Notes: generated by a model from the sequence alone, not told the origin. Shown: positions 1-8,613, counted from the first letter of the stretch. The stretch: DNA of 40,006 nucleotides from Brevirhabdus sp. (GCA_024637315.1 JAGXFH010000054.1:1-40006); one strand, 5' to 3'. Made by a program: numbers and translations.

Positions 1-85
1 CGCCTCCTTTGTAACAAGTTTTGTAACACAAGAATGGAAATACGCCATTATAGTCAAGGAGATACATAAAAATAAGGGATATTGA

Positions 86-160
86 TGGTGCTGTGAGAGA
101 GGATTGAACTCTCGACCTCACCCTTACCAAGGGTGTGCTCTACCACTGAGCTACCACAGC
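86..160 (-). tRNA. tRNA-Thr (anticodon GGT)
   Basis: Read on the minus strand this is a complete cloverleaf. The acceptor stem begins GCTGTGG and pairs with TCACAGC. The D-loop contains AGCTCAGTGGTAGAGC, the T-arm contains GTTCAATC, and the CCA end is encoded. The anticodon stem CACCC/GGGTG encloses the loop TTGGTAA, giving anticodon GGT, which reads ACC threonine codons. It stands alone, facing away from the murA block. Confidence 0.95.
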
Positions 161-250
161 GCCGGTTCGTGGGCGGCTGATTAGACGCTATCGCCAAAGG
201 GTGCAAGCGCAATCTGGACGCTTATTGCCGCGTGGGATAGAGAGTGGCTC

Positions 251-394
251 ATGGAGAAAAAAACCGGCAAGTCCGATCCTTCGAAGGCAGGCGACGGCCG
301 TGAAGACAGGCTGAAAGCGGCGCTGAAGGCCAACCTTCAACGCCGCAAGGCGCAGACGAAGGCTCGGAAACGCGCGGACAACAAAAAAGGCTGA
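251..394 (+). CDS. Small basic protein upstream of murA
   Basis: This is a 47-codon reading frame from ATG to TGA, ending 7 bases before the murA start. The product is very rich in Lys and Arg. An acidic and polar N-terminal third is followed by an alternating Ala/Lys/Arg segment that would form one amphipathic helix. Small lysine-rich proteins in this position are, as I recall, common in Rhodobacterales, but no function is known to me. Spacing and orientation suggest co-transcription with murA. No clear Shine-Dalgarno sequence is visible, so the start is the first in-frame ATG. Confidence 0.6.
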   Translation: MEKKTGKSDPSKAGDGREDRLKAALKANLQRRKAQTKARKRADNKKG

Positions 395-401
395 GGCGGG
401 C

Positions 402-1667
402 ATGGATTCGATACGCGTGAAGGGGAATGGCACCCTCAAGGGTGAAATACCGATCGCAGGCGCAAAGAACGCCTGCCTGACACTAATGCCAGCTACACTT
501 CTGAGCGAAGAGCCACTGACGCTGACCAACGCGCCGCGACTGTCGGATATCGCCACGATGACCCAGTTGCTGCAATCGCTGGGGGCAGAAGTGTCCGGCC
601 TGCAGGATGGGCAGGTGATTGCGATGTCCAGTCACGGTCCGATCAACGCCGTCGCCGATTATGACATAGTGCGCAAGATGCGGGCCTCGAACCTGGTGCT
701 GGGGCCGCTTCTGGCGCGCGAAGGTCATGCGGTCGTATCGCTGCCCGGCGGCTGTGCGATTGGCGCGCGCCCGATGGATTTACATATACACGGGTTGGAG
801 GCGCTGGGAGCAAAGATCGACCTCAGGGACGGATACCTGCATGCCAATGCCGGAAAGGGGCTGAAGGGAGCCGGGATCGAGTTGCGGATGGCATCGGTCG
901 GGGCCACCGAGAACATCGTCATGGCGGCAACGCTGGCGAAAGGCACGACTGTCTTGAAAAATGCCGCGCGAGAGCCGGAGATCGTTGATCTCGTCCGCTG
1001 CCTGCGGGCGATGGGCGCAGAGATAGAGGGCGAAGGCACCGAGACCATTACCATTCAGGGTGTGGACCGCTTGCATGGGGCCACACACCGCGTCGTGGCT
1101 GATCGGATCGAGTTGGGCACCTACATGCTGGCCCCCGCAATTGCGGGCGGCGAGGTCGAACTGATTGGCGGCCGCCGCGATCTGGTCGGCAGTTTCAGCG
1201 ACAAACTGGAAGAGGCCGGAATCGAGGTTGCCGAAACCGAGCGCGGCCTCAGGGTCGCCCGGATGAACGGCCAGGTGAGGTCGGTGAATGTCAAGACCGC
1301 GGTCTATCCGGGCTTTCCAACCGACCTTCAGGCGCAGATGATGGCGCTGATGTGCACCGCTGATGGAGTGGCGGAACTTGAGGAGACGATTTTCGAGAAC
1401 CGTTTCATGCATGCCCCGGAACTGATGCGCATGGGTGCGGATATCGAGGTTCACGGCGGAATGGCGCGGGTCAGAGGCGTCAAGAAACTGAAGGGCGCGC
1501 CGGTGATGGCGACCGATCTGCGGGCCAGCGTATCGCTGATCCTTGCGGGGTTGGCGGCAGAAGGAGAAACCGTGGTCAGCCGCGTCTATCATCTTGATCG
1601 CGGATATGAGCATGTTGTCGCGAAGCTGCGCGGAGTCGGCGCACAGATCGAACGGATCAAGAGCTGA
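402..1667 (+). CDS. murA: UDP-N-acetylglucosamine 1-carboxyvinyltransferase
   Basis: MurA transfers enolpyruvate from phosphoenolpyruvate to UDP-GlcNAc, the first committed cytoplasmic step of peptidoglycan synthesis. The 421-residue product has the usual length and EPSP-synthase-like double-domain repeat. Visible signatures are the N-terminal G-A-K-N segment (Lys22, Asn23), the RKMRAS segment near residues 91-96, and the catalytic loop [11 protein letters not shown], in which Cys118 is the residue attacked by fosfomycin. The C-terminal segment with [18 protein letters not shown] is also typical. The stop codon overlaps the next start (TGATG), which points to one transcript with the DUF2948 gene. 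Confidence 0.97.
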   Translation: MDSIRVKGNGTLKGEIPIAGAKNACLTLMPATLLSEEPLTLTNAPRLSDIATMTQLLQSLGAEVSGLQDGQVIAMSSHGPINAVADYDIVRKMRASNLVLGPLLAREGHAVVSLPGGCAIGARPMDLHIHGLEALGAKIDLRDGYLHANAGKGLKGAGIELRMASVGATENIVMAATLAKGTTVLKNAAREPEIVDLVRCLRAMGAEIEGEGTETITIQGVDRLHGATHRVVADRIELGTYMLAPAIAGGEVELIGGRRDLVGSFSDKLEEAGIEVAETERGLRVARMNGQVRSVNVKTAVYPGFPTDLQAQMMALMCTADGVAELEETIFENRFMHAPELMRMGADIEVHGGMARVRGVKKLKGAPVMATDLRASVSLILAGLAAEGETVVSRVYHLDRGYEHVVAKLRGVGAQIERIKS

Positions 1668-2146
1668 TGGTTGAAGATGCGAAATTCGAAGACGCCCGCG
1701 CCGCGGCGCTGCATCTGAAGGCACTGGATGACGACGACCTGCAGGTGATTTCCACACTGGCGCAAGATGCAGTCTTTCCGGCGACGGAAATGCGTTGGGA
1801 CAGGGCGCATCGCCGCTTCGTGCTGCTGATCAACCGTTTCCGCTGGGAAGACGTCAGCGAAACGCGGCAGCGCCAGCGTGCTTATGAGCGTGTGCAGGCT
1901 CTGCTGGTTGTGGATGAAGTCATGAAGGTGTCGAGCCAGGGCATCGACAGGGCCGACAAGGACCTGGTCCTGTCGCTGCTCGCGATCACTTTCCATGCCG
2001 GCGAGGATGGCGCCGGGCGAGTCGAATTGATCCTTGCCGGCGATGGAGCGATCGCGCTGAATGTCGAAGCAATTGACGTCACGCTGAAAGATGTGACCCG
2101 GCCCTATGTCGCACCGTCACGCAAAGCCCCTGGCCACGCCGATTGA
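1667..2146 (+). CDS. DUF2948 family protein
   Basis: The 159-residue product matches my recollection of DUF2948, an uncharacterised alphaproteobacterial family. It begins with LHLKALDDDDLQVISTLAQD, followed by MRWDRAHRRFVLLINRFRWE, and later has DLVLSLLAITF and an acidic beta-rich C-terminal half. It has no signal peptide or membrane segment, so it is probably cytosolic. Its ATG shares one base with the murA stop, so it is likely coupled translationally. Its place between murA and hisD is conserved in Rhodobacterales as far as I know, but this does not reveal a role. Confidence 0.85.
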   Translation: MVEDAKFEDARAAALHLKALDDDDLQVISTLAQDAVFPATEMRWDRAHRRFVLLINRFRWEDVSETRQRQRAYERVQALLVVDEVMKVSSQGIDRADKDLVLSLLAITFHAGEDGAGRVELILAGDGAIALNVEAIDVTLKDVTRPYVAPSRKAPGHAD

Positions 2147-2268
2147 TCCAATTGCTGAAGCGGCGCGATGCGGTTGTCTTCCGGCAGATCGGTCGCACCC
2201 GGGCGGAGTTCCTGCACGATGGGCGCGAGACGAACGAGTTGTGCATGCGACTGTGCCTCGGCGCTTGA
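2143..2268 (+). CDS. Possible 41-residue protein between DUF2948 and hisD
   Basis: A TTG overlapping the DUF2948 stop opens a 42-codon frame ending in TGA at 2266-2268. About three quarters of its third-codon positions are G or C, as in real genes here. The predicted peptide begins with a hydrophobic Ile-Gln-Leu-Leu run, then is rich in Arg and charged residues (segments RRDAVVFRQIGRTRAEF and ETNELCMRLC). I do not recognise it. It could be a small conserved protein or the relic of a longer gene. Support is codon bias and coupled position only. Confidence 0.3.
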   Translation: MIQLLKRRDAVVFRQIGRTRAEFLHDGRETNELCMRLCLGA

Positions 2269-2314
2269 GGCTGCAGGCCCGCACCGCTATGTCGGGGCCA
2301 CAGGAGTATTAGCG

Positions 2315-3625
2315 ATGCCGCAGTTTCTCTCGACCGCCGACCAGGACTTCGAATTCCGCTTTGCAGCGCTTCTCGACACCAAGCGCGAGGACGCGCCGGA
2401 TGTTGACGCGGCGGTGGCGGAGATCATTGCGGATGTGCGAAGCCGCGGCAACGAGGCTGTGATCGCGCTGACAGCACGGCATGACAAGCTGGATCTGACG
2501 CCCGAAACGCTTGCCTTCAGCGCCGAAGAGATAGAGGCCGAGTGCAAGCGCGTTCCGCAAGCCGAACGCGAGGCGTTGGTGCTGGCGGCCGAACGGATCC
2601 GGGCCTATCACCAACGCCAAATGCCGCAGGACGAAAGCTGGACTGACGAAGCCGGCGTTAAGCTTGGGTGGCGTTGGACACCGGTTGCCTCTGCCGGGCT
2701 CTACGTGCCGGGCGGACTGGCCTCGTACCCGTCTTCGGTTCTGATGAATGCGATCCCGGCCCAGGTGGCAGGTGTAGAGCGGCTGGTCATGACCGCGCCG
2801 ACGCCGGGAGGCAAGGCCAATCCGCTGGTCCTGCTGGCGGCGCAAATTTCCGGGATCAAGACCGTCTACCGGATCGGCGGCGCGCAGGCGATTGCGGCGC
2901 TGGCTTATGGTACGCAGACGATATCGCCCGTCGACAAGATCACCGGCCCCGGCAATGCCTATGTCGCGGCCGCAAAGCGACGAGTTTTCGGTCGTGTCGG
3001 GATCGACATGATCGCGGGGCCGTCCGAAATTCTGGTGATCGCAGACCGCCATAATGACCCCGACTGGATTGCGCTCGACCTGTTGTCTCAGGCCGAGCAT
3101 GACGAAAGCGCGCAAGCCATCCTGATCACCAATGACGGCGCGTTCGGACAGGTGGTGGCAGAGGCTGTCCGCAGCCGCCTTGATACGCTGGAGCGGCGCG
3201 CCATCGCAGGCGCAAGCTGGCGCGATTTCGGCGCCATTGTCACCGTTCGGGATCTGGGCGAAGCCGCCGCGCTGGCTGACCGTATCGCACCGGAGCACCT
3301 GGAACTTTGCGTCGAGAACCCTGATGCGCTGGCGGCCAACATCCGCCATGCAGGCGCCATTTTCCTTGGCAACTGGACTCCGGAAGCGATAGGCGACTAT
3401 GTCGGCGGCCCGAACCATGTCCTGCCCACGGCACGGTCGGCGCGGTTTTCGTCCGGCCTGTCGGTCATCGACTTTCTCAAGCGCACGACGCTGACACAGA
3501 TGACGCCGGACGCATTACGGCGGATCGGAGAGGTGGCGGAAACACTGGCAATATCCGAGGGGCTCGAGGCGCACGGTCTGTCGGTTCGCGCCCGGCTGAA
3601 CCGCCTCAACACGGGCAAGCCCTGA
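2315..3625 (+). CDS. hisD: Histidinol dehydrogenase
   Basis: HisD catalyses the last two steps of histidine synthesis, oxidising L-histidinol to L-histidine with two NAD+. The 436-residue product has the usual length. Recognisable parts are the nucleotide-binding region with VPGGLASYPSSVLMNAIPA, the GAQAIAALAYGT and KITGPGNAYVAAAKR segments, the zinc-ligand region LSQAEHDESAQ, the general-base pair in IAPEHLEL, and the C-terminal GPNHVLPT. The frame is open farther upstream, but the ATG at 2315 follows CAGGAG at 2301 and begins at the family's normal N-terminus. The gene overlaps the next by one base (TGATG). Confidence 0.97.
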   Translation: MPQFLSTADQDFEFRFAALLDTKREDAPDVDAAVAEIIADVRSRGNEAVIALTARHDKLDLTPETLAFSAEEIEAECKRVPQAEREALVLAAERIRAYHQRQMPQDESWTDEAGVKLGWRWTPVASAGLYVPGGLASYPSSVLMNAIPAQVAGVERLVMTAPTPGGKANPLVLLAAQISGIKTVYRIGGAQAIAALAYGTQTISPVDKITGPGNAYVAAAKRRVFGRVGIDMIAGPSEILVIADRHNDPDWIALDLLSQAEHDESAQAILITNDGAFGQVVAEAVRSRLDTLERRAIAGASWRDFGAIVTVRDLGEAAALADRIAPEHLELCVENPDALAANIRHAGAIFLGNWTPEAIGDYVGGPNHVLPTARSARFSSGLSVIDFLKRTTLTQMTPDALRRIGEVAETLAISEGLEAHGLSVRARLNRLNTGKP

Positions 3626-4104
3626 TGGCGCAGCTGATCGAGATCCAGATCGACGACAGCGGTTTGCCGCCGCCGACGCCCGAGATCGAGCAGGAACGCC
3701 GGGTCGCAATCTTCGATCTGCTGGAAGACAACACGTTCGCGCTGCCAGAGCGCGACGGCAAGGCGCTGCCCACCGGGCCATACAAACTGAACCTGGCGAT
3801 CCGCGAGCGCCGTCTGGTCTTCGACCTTCTCACGCCGAAAGACGCGAAGGCCGCGGAGTTCCATCTGTCGCTGGGGCCGTTCCGGCAGGTCGTGAAGGAC
3901 TACTTCCAGATTTGCGAGAGCTATTTCGACGCGGTCAAGAAACTGCCTCCAAGTCAGATCGAGGCCATCGACATGGCCCGCCGCGGCATTCACAACGAAG
4001 GCGCCCGAGTGCTTCAGGAACGGCTGGAAGGCAAGGCCGAGATCGACCTGGATACCGCGCGCCGGCTGTTCACCCTGATCTGCGTCCTGCACTGGGGGGG
4101 CTGA
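3625..4104 (+). CDS. UPF0262 family protein
   Basis: The 159-residue product fits UPF0262, an alphaproteobacterial family without an assigned activity. Characteristic stretches are the acidic N-terminus, LPERDGKALPTGPYKLNL, ERRLVFDL, LGPFRQVVKDYFQICESYF, IDMARRGIHNEGA and the end LFTLICVLHWGG. There is no signal peptide or transmembrane helix. Its start overlaps the hisD stop, and a phosphatase-like gene begins 4 bases downstream. The pairing with hisD and a phosphatase is recurrent in Rhodobacterales to my knowledge, but the role stays unknown. Confidence 0.88.
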   Translation: MAQLIEIQIDDSGLPPPTPEIEQERRVAIFDLLEDNTFALPERDGKALPTGPYKLNLAIRERRLVFDLLTPKDAKAAEFHLSLGPFRQVVKDYFQICESYFDAVKKLPPSQIEAIDMARRGIHNEGARVLQERLEGKAEIDLDTARRLFTLICVLHWGG

Positions 4105-4108
4105 CGGC

Positions 4109-4576
4109 TTGGGCCAGGCGCTGCCGCATTCGGTTCTGTTCTGCTGCGATCACAACGCGGTCCGCTCTCCCATGGCCGAGGGCCTGATGAAGAAATTCTA
4201 CGGGCAGGACGTGTATGTCCAATCCGCCGGCGTTCACAACGATCTAGAAGTCGACGGTTTCGCGGTCGCGGTCTGCGACGAGATGGATGTCGAACTGTCA
4301 CGGCACCGCTCGCGGTCTTTCGAAGAGATGCAACAATGGGGCGACGATCTGTCCGCGTTCGATCTGGTCGTCGCGCTGTCGCCGGCCTCGCAGCGCCTGG
4401 CGCTCGACATGACCCGGATCTATCATCTGGAGGTCGAATATTGGCCGATCATGGATCCGACCGGGATCGGCGACAAACGTGACGCCAAGCTGGCGGCCTA
4501 TCGGCAGACGCGCGATCAGATCGTGCAGCGCATGCAAGATCGGTTTGGCGAACCGACCGTTGAGGCAACAGCATGA
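4109..4576 (+). CDS. Low-molecular-weight phosphatase family protein
   Basis: The 155-residue protein carries the phosphate-binding loop of low-molecular-weight protein tyrosine phosphatases and related arsenate reductases. This is CX5R, here C-D-H-N-A-V-R at residues 13-19, followed by SPMAEGL. A late D-P-T segment (MDPTG) is the expected site of the general-acid aspartate. The natural substrate cannot be told from sequence; phosphotyrosine and arsenate are both possible. The start is TTG, 4 bases after the UPF0262 stop, with no ATG fitting the family N-terminus. Translational coupling with the upstream gene is likely. Confidence 0.85.
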   Translation: MGQALPHSVLFCCDHNAVRSPMAEGLMKKFYGQDVYVQSAGVHNDLEVDGFAVAVCDEMDVELSRHRSRSFEEMQQWGDDLSAFDLVVALSPASQRLALDMTRIYHLEVEYWPIMDPTGIGDKRDAKLAAYRQTRDQIVQRMQDRFGEPTVEATA

Positions 4577-4618
4577 GGCCGCTACGGTGGCGCAGCGCAG
4601 GCATAGGATAAAGCAAGA

Positions 4619-5494
4619 ATGAAAATCGCAACTTCCGCCTATCCGATCGACTGGCTCGACAGTTGGCAGGCCTATGCAGACAAGATCACGTCCTGGGTCA
4701 ATACGGCAGCCGAACAGGGCGCCGATCTGCTGGTCTTTCCCGAATATGGCGCGATGGAGCTTGCGTCGCTTGGCGGCAAGGAAGTGGCCGCCGATCTGGA
4801 AGGCGGGCTGCGCGCAGTGGCCGACCGCATCCCGGCCGTCGACGAATTGCATGAGGAACTGTCGCAGCGTCATCGCATTCACATCCTGGCCGCAAGCGCG
4901 CCGGTTTGGGATGGCGGCCTGCGACCGGTGAACCGGGCCAGATTCTTTGGCCCCAACGGAAAGCTGGGCCACCAGGACAAGCAGATCATGACCCGGTTCG
5001 AACGCGATCCCTGGAACGTCGTGTCGGGTGGACCTCTGGTGCTGTTCGACACCGCTCTGGGCAAGATCGGCATTCTGATCTGTTACGACTGCGAATTTCC
5101 GCTGCTGGCACGGGCCCTGGTCGATGCAGGGGCCGAGATCTTGCTGGCCCCATCCTGCACCGAAGCCATGACCGGCTATTCCCGCGTCCGTATCGGGGCG
5201 ATGGCGCGGGCACTGGAAAACCAGTGCGTTACCGTCCACTCGCCCACTGTCGGCGACGCGCCCTGGTGCCCGCCGGTCGATACGAACACCGGCGCCGCCG
5301 CCATCTACGGCCCGCCCGATACCGGATTTCCCGCGACAGGTGTGATTGCGCAAGGAGAGTTCAACAAGCCTGGCTGGACTTATGCGGCGATCGATCTCGA
5401 CACGATCCGTGAGGTTCGCGCCGATGGCGGTGTGCTGAATCACGCGCACTGGGTCGAGCAATTGCCGCGCGTCAAAACCGTTACAAGGGCGTGA
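4619..5494 (+). CDS. Carbon-nitrogen hydrolase (nitrilase superfamily)
   Basis: The 291-residue product is a full-length member of the nitrilase/amidase superfamily, which cleaves nonpeptide C-N bonds with a Glu-Lys-Cys triad. All three sites are visible: Glu in VFPEYGAMEL, Lys in LGHQDKQIMTRFE and the nucleophile Cys in ILICYDCEFP. These lie in the expected order along an alpha-beta-beta-alpha fold. It is cytosolic, without a signal peptide. The exact substrate is unknown; similar proteins are annotated as omega-amidase or hydratase-like enzymes. It lies 42 bases after the phosphatase gene, probably in the same transcript. Confidence 0.9.
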   Translation: MKIATSAYPIDWLDSWQAYADKITSWVNTAAEQGADLLVFPEYGAMELASLGGKEVAADLEGGLRAVADRIPAVDELHEELSQRHRIHILAASAPVWDGGLRPVNRARFFGPNGKLGHQDKQIMTRFERDPWNVVSGGPLVLFDTALGKIGILICYDCEFPLLARALVDAGAEILLAPSCTEAMTGYSRVRIGAMARALENQCVTVHSPTVGDAPWCPPVDTNTGAAAIYGPPDTGFPATGVIAQGEFNKPGWTYAAIDLDTIREVRADGGVLNHAHWVEQLPRVKTVTRA

Positions 5495-5583
5495 ATACCG
5501 CATTCAGCCCTTGAAAACCATTGAGGATGGGCGCATTTAGCAGTCGCCCGCATCGTGGCGGGCATCGCAAAGACGGAGTACAC

Positions 5584-5802
5584 ATGGCCAAGGAAGAAAT
5601 GCTCGAATTCCCCGGCGTCGTGAAGGAACTCCTGCCGAACGCGACATTTCGGGTCGAGCTTGAAAACGGCCATGAGATCATCGCGCATACGGCGGGCAAG
5701 ATGCGCAAGAACCGCATCCGGGTTCTGGCAGGCGACAAGGTGCAGGTCGAGATGACCCCCTATGATCTGACCAAGGGTCGGATCAACTACCGCTTCAAGT
5801 AA
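5584..5802 (+). CDS. infA: Translation initiation factor IF-1
   Basis: IF-1 binds the ribosomal A site and assists IF-2 and IF-3 during initiation. The 72-residue product is the standard length and is one S1/OB-fold domain. It starts [19 protein letters not shown], has [20 protein letters not shown] in the middle and ends [18 protein letters not shown], 5 to 6 bases before the ATG, supports this start. Its stop codon is part of a strong hairpin that also contains the maf start. Confidence 0.98.
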   Translation: MAKEEMLEFPGVVKELLPNATFRVELENGHEIIAHTAGKMRKNRIRVLAGDKVQVEMTPYDLTKGRINYRFK

Positions 5803-5820
5803 GGCGCGTCTTGCGCCTTA
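5800..5820 (+). promoter_or_regulatory. Hairpin spanning infA stop and maf start
   Basis: TAAGGCGC (5800-5807) and GCGCCTTA (5813-5820) form a perfect 8-bp stem with loop GTCTT, followed by TTCTT. The left arm holds the infA stop codon and the TTG start of maf lies in the loop and right arm. It resembles an intrinsic terminator with a weak U tract, or an element limiting maf initiation. The function is inferred. Confidence 0.5.
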
Positions 5821-6389
5821 TTCTTGGATCAGGCAGCCCGCGGCGGCGCGAACTTCTGGCGCAGTTGGGCGTGGTGCCGGACGAGGTGCGCGCACCAGAT
5901 ATTGACGAAGATCCCTTGAAGCACGAGTTACCCCGCGCCTACTGCATTCGGATCGCGCACGCAAAGGTGCGCGCAATCGATGCGGCCGCGGACGAAGTCG
6001 TGCTATGCGCTGACACCACCGTTGCGCTTGGCCGGCGCATCCTCGGCAAACCCGCGGATGCAGGACAGGCCGCCGAATTTCTGCTCAATCTCTCCGGCCG
6101 CCGCCACAGCGTGATCACCGCTATCGCGGTCAAGGCCGCCGGTCGGATCTGGCAGCGGGATGTGACCACGGCGGTAAAGATGAAGCGCCTTTCGGACGCC
6201 GAGTTGAACGCCTACCTGGACAGTGACGACTGGCGGGGCAAGGCGGGTGGGTACGCAATTCAGGGGCCTGCCGGCGCCTTTATTCCTTGGATACAGGGGT
6301 CGTTCTCGGCGGTCATGGGCCTGCCCGTTGCTGAAACGGCCACTTTGTTGCAGGCGGCAGGATATCCTTTGTATGGTGACTGGTCATGA
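5811..6389 (+). CDS. maf: Maf family nucleotide pyrophosphatase
   Basis: Maf proteins hydrolyse non-canonical or modified nucleoside triphosphates to monophosphates as a house-cleaning function. The 192-residue product has the N-terminal [14 protein letters not shown], the acidic metal-binding core [16 protein letters not shown], the S-G-R-R-H segment and the later [15 protein letters not shown]. This is the usual length. The start is TTG, 8 bases after the infA stop; an ATG start would remove the SPRRR loop. Its stop overlaps the next ATG (ATGA), so it is coupled to the RNase gene. Initiation may be affected by the hairpin covering the TTG. Confidence 0.92.
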   Translation: MRLILGSGSPRRRELLAQLGVVPDEVRAPDIDEDPLKHELPRAYCIRIAHAKVRAIDAAADEVVLCADTTVALGRRILGKPADAGQAAEFLLNLSGRRHSVITAIAVKAAGRIWQRDVTTAVKMKRLSDAELNAYLDSDDWRGKAGGYAIQGPAGAFIPWIQGSFSAVMGLPVAETATLLQAAGYPLYGDWS

Positions 6390-7423
6390 AGGGCAGTATC
6401 GTGGTTCTGGGCGAGTTGTCGGGCCGCAAGCTTGCAGCCCGAATTGTCGATGGCCGACTTGACGATCTTCTGGTCGATACGCCCGAAAATGGCCCCCCTC
6501 CCCCCGGTACGATCTTTCGCGGCATCTGCGACCGCCCCGTGAAAGCGCAGGGCGGCATGTTCCTGCGCCTGCCCAACGGATCGGCCTTCTTGCGCGGCGC
6601 AGCAGGATTGCGGCCAGGCCAGCCGCTGCTGGTGCAGGTCACCGGCTTCGCCGAGCCGGGCAAGGCGGTTTCGGTAACCACCCGCCTTCTGTTCAAAAGC
6701 AGGTATGCGATTGCCACGCCTGACGCGCCCGGGATCAACGTCTCTCGTAGCATCCGCGACGAGGAGATGCGGGTGCGCCTGCTCGACATTGCCACGGAGG
6801 CTGTTGCAGGCGTGCAGGAACCGGGGCTGATCCTGCGCTCTGCCGCGGCCGGGGCTTCGGATGACGACCTGGCCGACGACATTCGGGCGGTACACGATCT
6901 GGCCATGGCGGTTCTGGCGGATGCGACCGGCACCGAACCCGAACTGCTGGTCGACGGACCCGATGCCCAGAGCCTCGCTTGGCGAGAGTGGGGCAACCCC
7001 GATGTTCTGGCGGATGCGCCGACCGCAATCGATGCCTATGACCTGCCCGAGATGATAACCGCCATCACCGCCCCCCGGATCGTCCTGTCCGGTGGCGGTC
7101 ATGCGTGGATCGAGCCGACCCATGCCCTTGTCTCGGTTGATGTGAATACCGGAACCGATACGTCACCGGCTGCCAGCCTGAAGGCCAATCTTGCGTTGGC
7201 CAGAGATCTGCCGCGCCAATTGCGTTGTCGCGGCCTCGGCGGGCAGATCGTCGTGGATTTCGCGCCGCTGCCAAAGAAGGACCGCCGCCAGTTGGAGACA
7301 GTGCTGCGCGCCGCCTTCAAGTCTGATCCGGTCGAGACCGCGCTTGTCGGCTGGACCCAGATGGGTAATTTCGAACTGCAACGAAAACGCGAACGTCTGC
7401 CCCTTGACCTGAAGTTGACATGA
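6386..7423 (+). CDS. Short ribonuclease E/G family protein
   Basis: The product (345 residues) keeps the RNase E/G catalytic core. Two acidic motifs expected to bind magnesium are present, SVDVNTG and GQIVVDF, along with [10 protein letters not shown] and the KKDRRQLE segment after the second motif. It is much shorter than E. coli RNase G (about 490 residues). The S1-like N-terminus is reduced, and the cysteine Zn-link and C-terminal assembly domain are absent. Such short paralogues occur next to maf and yacG in Rhodobacterales, as I recall. RNA cleavage is therefore inferred. ATGA overlaps join it to maf and yacG. Confidence 0.88.
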   Translation: MKGSIVVLGELSGRKLAARIVDGRLDDLLVDTPENGPPPPGTIFRGICDRPVKAQGGMFLRLPNGSAFLRGAAGLRPGQPLLVQVTGFAEPGKAVSVTTRLLFKSRYAIATPDAPGINVSRSIRDEEMRVRLLDIATEAVAGVQEPGLILRSAAAGASDDDLADDIRAVHDLAMAVLADATGTEPELLVDGPDAQSLAWREWGNPDVLADAPTAIDAYDLPEMITAITAPRIVLSGGGHAWIEPTHALVSVDVNTGTDTSPAASLKANLALARDLPRQLRCRGLGGQIVVDFAPLPKKDRRQLETVLRAAFKSDPVETALVGWTQMGNFELQRKRERLPLDLKLT

Positions 7424-7602
7424 CCTGCCCGATCTGCGCCAGGAAAACCGACCCGAAATACCGCCCGTTCTGTTCGAGACGCTGTGCCGATGTCGACCTG
7501 GGCAAGTGGCTGACCGGGTCTTATGCGATCCCATCCGACGACCCCGGCGACATCGAGGATCTCTTGGAAGAGTTGGAGGAAAAGGCCCGAAAACCGCACT
7601 GA
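7420..7602 (+). CDS. yacG: DNA gyrase inhibitor YacG-type zinc protein
   Basis: The 60-residue product has the YacG zinc finger: CPIC near the N-terminus and FCSRRC about 12 residues later, followed by DLGKWLTGSYAIP. E. coli YacG binds zinc and inhibits gyrase through GyrB, and the same activity is assumed here. An acidic C-terminal tail (DLLEELEEKA) follows. The start overlaps the stop of the RNase gene in ATGA. It is the last gene of the housekeeping run before tRNA-Phe. Confidence 0.92.
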   Translation: MTCPICARKTDPKYRPFCSRRCADVDLGKWLTGSYAIPSDDPGDIEDLLEELEEKARKPH

Positions 7603-7682
7603 GTTTCTGCCATTTGCCTCTGGACACGCCCCGGACCCGCGTCTAGAAGATCGCAGCCCGAACGGCCCCGCCGTTCACCCGT

Positions 7683-7757
7683 GCCCGGGTAGCTCAGGGG
7701 TAGAGCAGTGGATTGAAAATCCTCGTGTCGGTGGTTCGATTCCGCCCCCGGGCACCA
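7683..7757 (+). tRNA. tRNA-Phe (anticodon GAA)
   Basis: This is a complete tRNA with acceptor stem GCCCGGG/CCCGGGC, AGCTCAGGGGTAGAGC in the D-arm, loop TTGAAAA with anticodon GAA, a T-arm containing GGTTCGATTCC, and an encoded CCA. The stem pair 28-42 is T-T, as I recall for Rhodobacterales tRNA-Phe. An integrase gene remnant begins about 145 bases downstream, so the 3' end of this tRNA is the likely integration site of the adjacent island. Confidence 0.95.
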
Positions 7758-7774
7758 CTTCAAGTTCCAGCACC

Positions 7775-7829
7775 GTCCAGTTACGTCCAAGTCATTGTAA
7801 TGGCTGTATTTCGAGTCCAGGTGAGTCCA
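7775..7829 (+). repeat. Four phased GTCCA repeats between tRNA-Phe and integrase
   Basis: GTCCA occurs at 7775, 7785, 7815 and 7825, giving two pairs. Members of each pair are 10 bp apart and the pairs are 40 bp apart, all in the same orientation and on one helical face. Position beside a tRNA and an integrase gene suggests arm-type integrase sites of an attachment region. Seen directly; the role is inferred. Confidence 0.45.
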
Positions 7830-7901
7830 ATAACAACCGATGGCAGCCCACGAAAACTGGGGTAGGATAAGGGGTACAAAAAAGTTGATCCCGATTCGCC
7901 A

Positions 7902-8549
7902 ATGACCCTTACAGATACCGCAATCCGAAACCTACAACCGCGCACAAAACCCTTTAAAGTCAGTGACTCGCAGGGGCTCTACCTCCTCGTGAACCCCGGC
8001 GGGTCCCGGCTCTGGCGGTTTAAGTATCGCTACAATAGCCGAGAGAAGCTTTTGTCCCTCGGAAACTATCCCCTTGTGGGCTTGAAACACGCCCGCGAGA
8101 AACGCGACGAAGCACGACTTCTCCTCGTCGATGGATACGACCCATCGGCCGAACGACAGAAGCGGCGGCGACAAGAGTTTTTGAAGCAAGGCATCTCCTT
8201 CGCGGACATTGCGCAGGAATATGTCGAGAAGCTTCGGCGGGAGGGTCGCGCGGCCCAAACGCTTAGGAAGCTTGGGTGGCTTGTCACTTTGGCGAAACCG
8301 AAGCTGGGACCGCTCGACGTCAAAGATATCGAAGCCCAAGACGTGCTTGCTGCTCTGCGTATTGTCGAGGGTGAGGGCAAGTTCGAAACAGCCACGCGTC
8401 TCAGGTCCACGATCGGGGCGATCATTAGATACGCCATCGCGACGGGTCCCCGTTGTGCGAGCATCTTCCCAAGCTTAGCGAGTGAGTCTCACTCGCTTTG
8501 TCAGGTCCGCTCCATCCAAAATACCTCGAGATCGCCATCGTCATTCTGA
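7902..8549 (+). pseudogene. Truncated P4-type tyrosine integrase
   Basis: The first roughly 185 of 215 codons match tRNA-associated P4-type integrases. The N-terminal arm-binding domain reads MTLTDTAIRNLQPRTKPFKV, then SDSQGLYLLVNPGGSRLWRF and the LSLGNYPLVGLKHAREKRDE segment. The core-binding helices include LGPLDVKDIEAQDVL and end at IIRYAIATG. Homology then breaks off and about 30 unrelated codons follow. The whole catalytic domain with the R-H-R-Y residues is missing; intact members run to about 400 residues. It is therefore inactive. It marks a past insertion at tRNA-Phe. Confidence 0.85.
8477..8497. repeat. Perfect 10-bp inverted repeat at integrase break
   Basis: AGCGAGTGAG and CTCACTCGCT flank a single T. 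The palindrome lies within 40 bases of the point where the integrase loses homology. It could be a recombination scar, an IS end or a regulatory site. There is no T tract, so it does not look like a classical terminator. Confidence 0.5.
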
Positions 8550-8613
8550 GCTATCGTCGGCAACGTCCAGCAGGGGGAGTGCGATAGCGTCCTCGCGGCA
8601 CAGCAGAAATTTT

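Noticed and set aside
2168-2314. N-terminal extension of hisD
   Set aside because: The extra 49 residues do not resemble HisD; the ATG at 2315 has a ribosome site and the family N-terminus.
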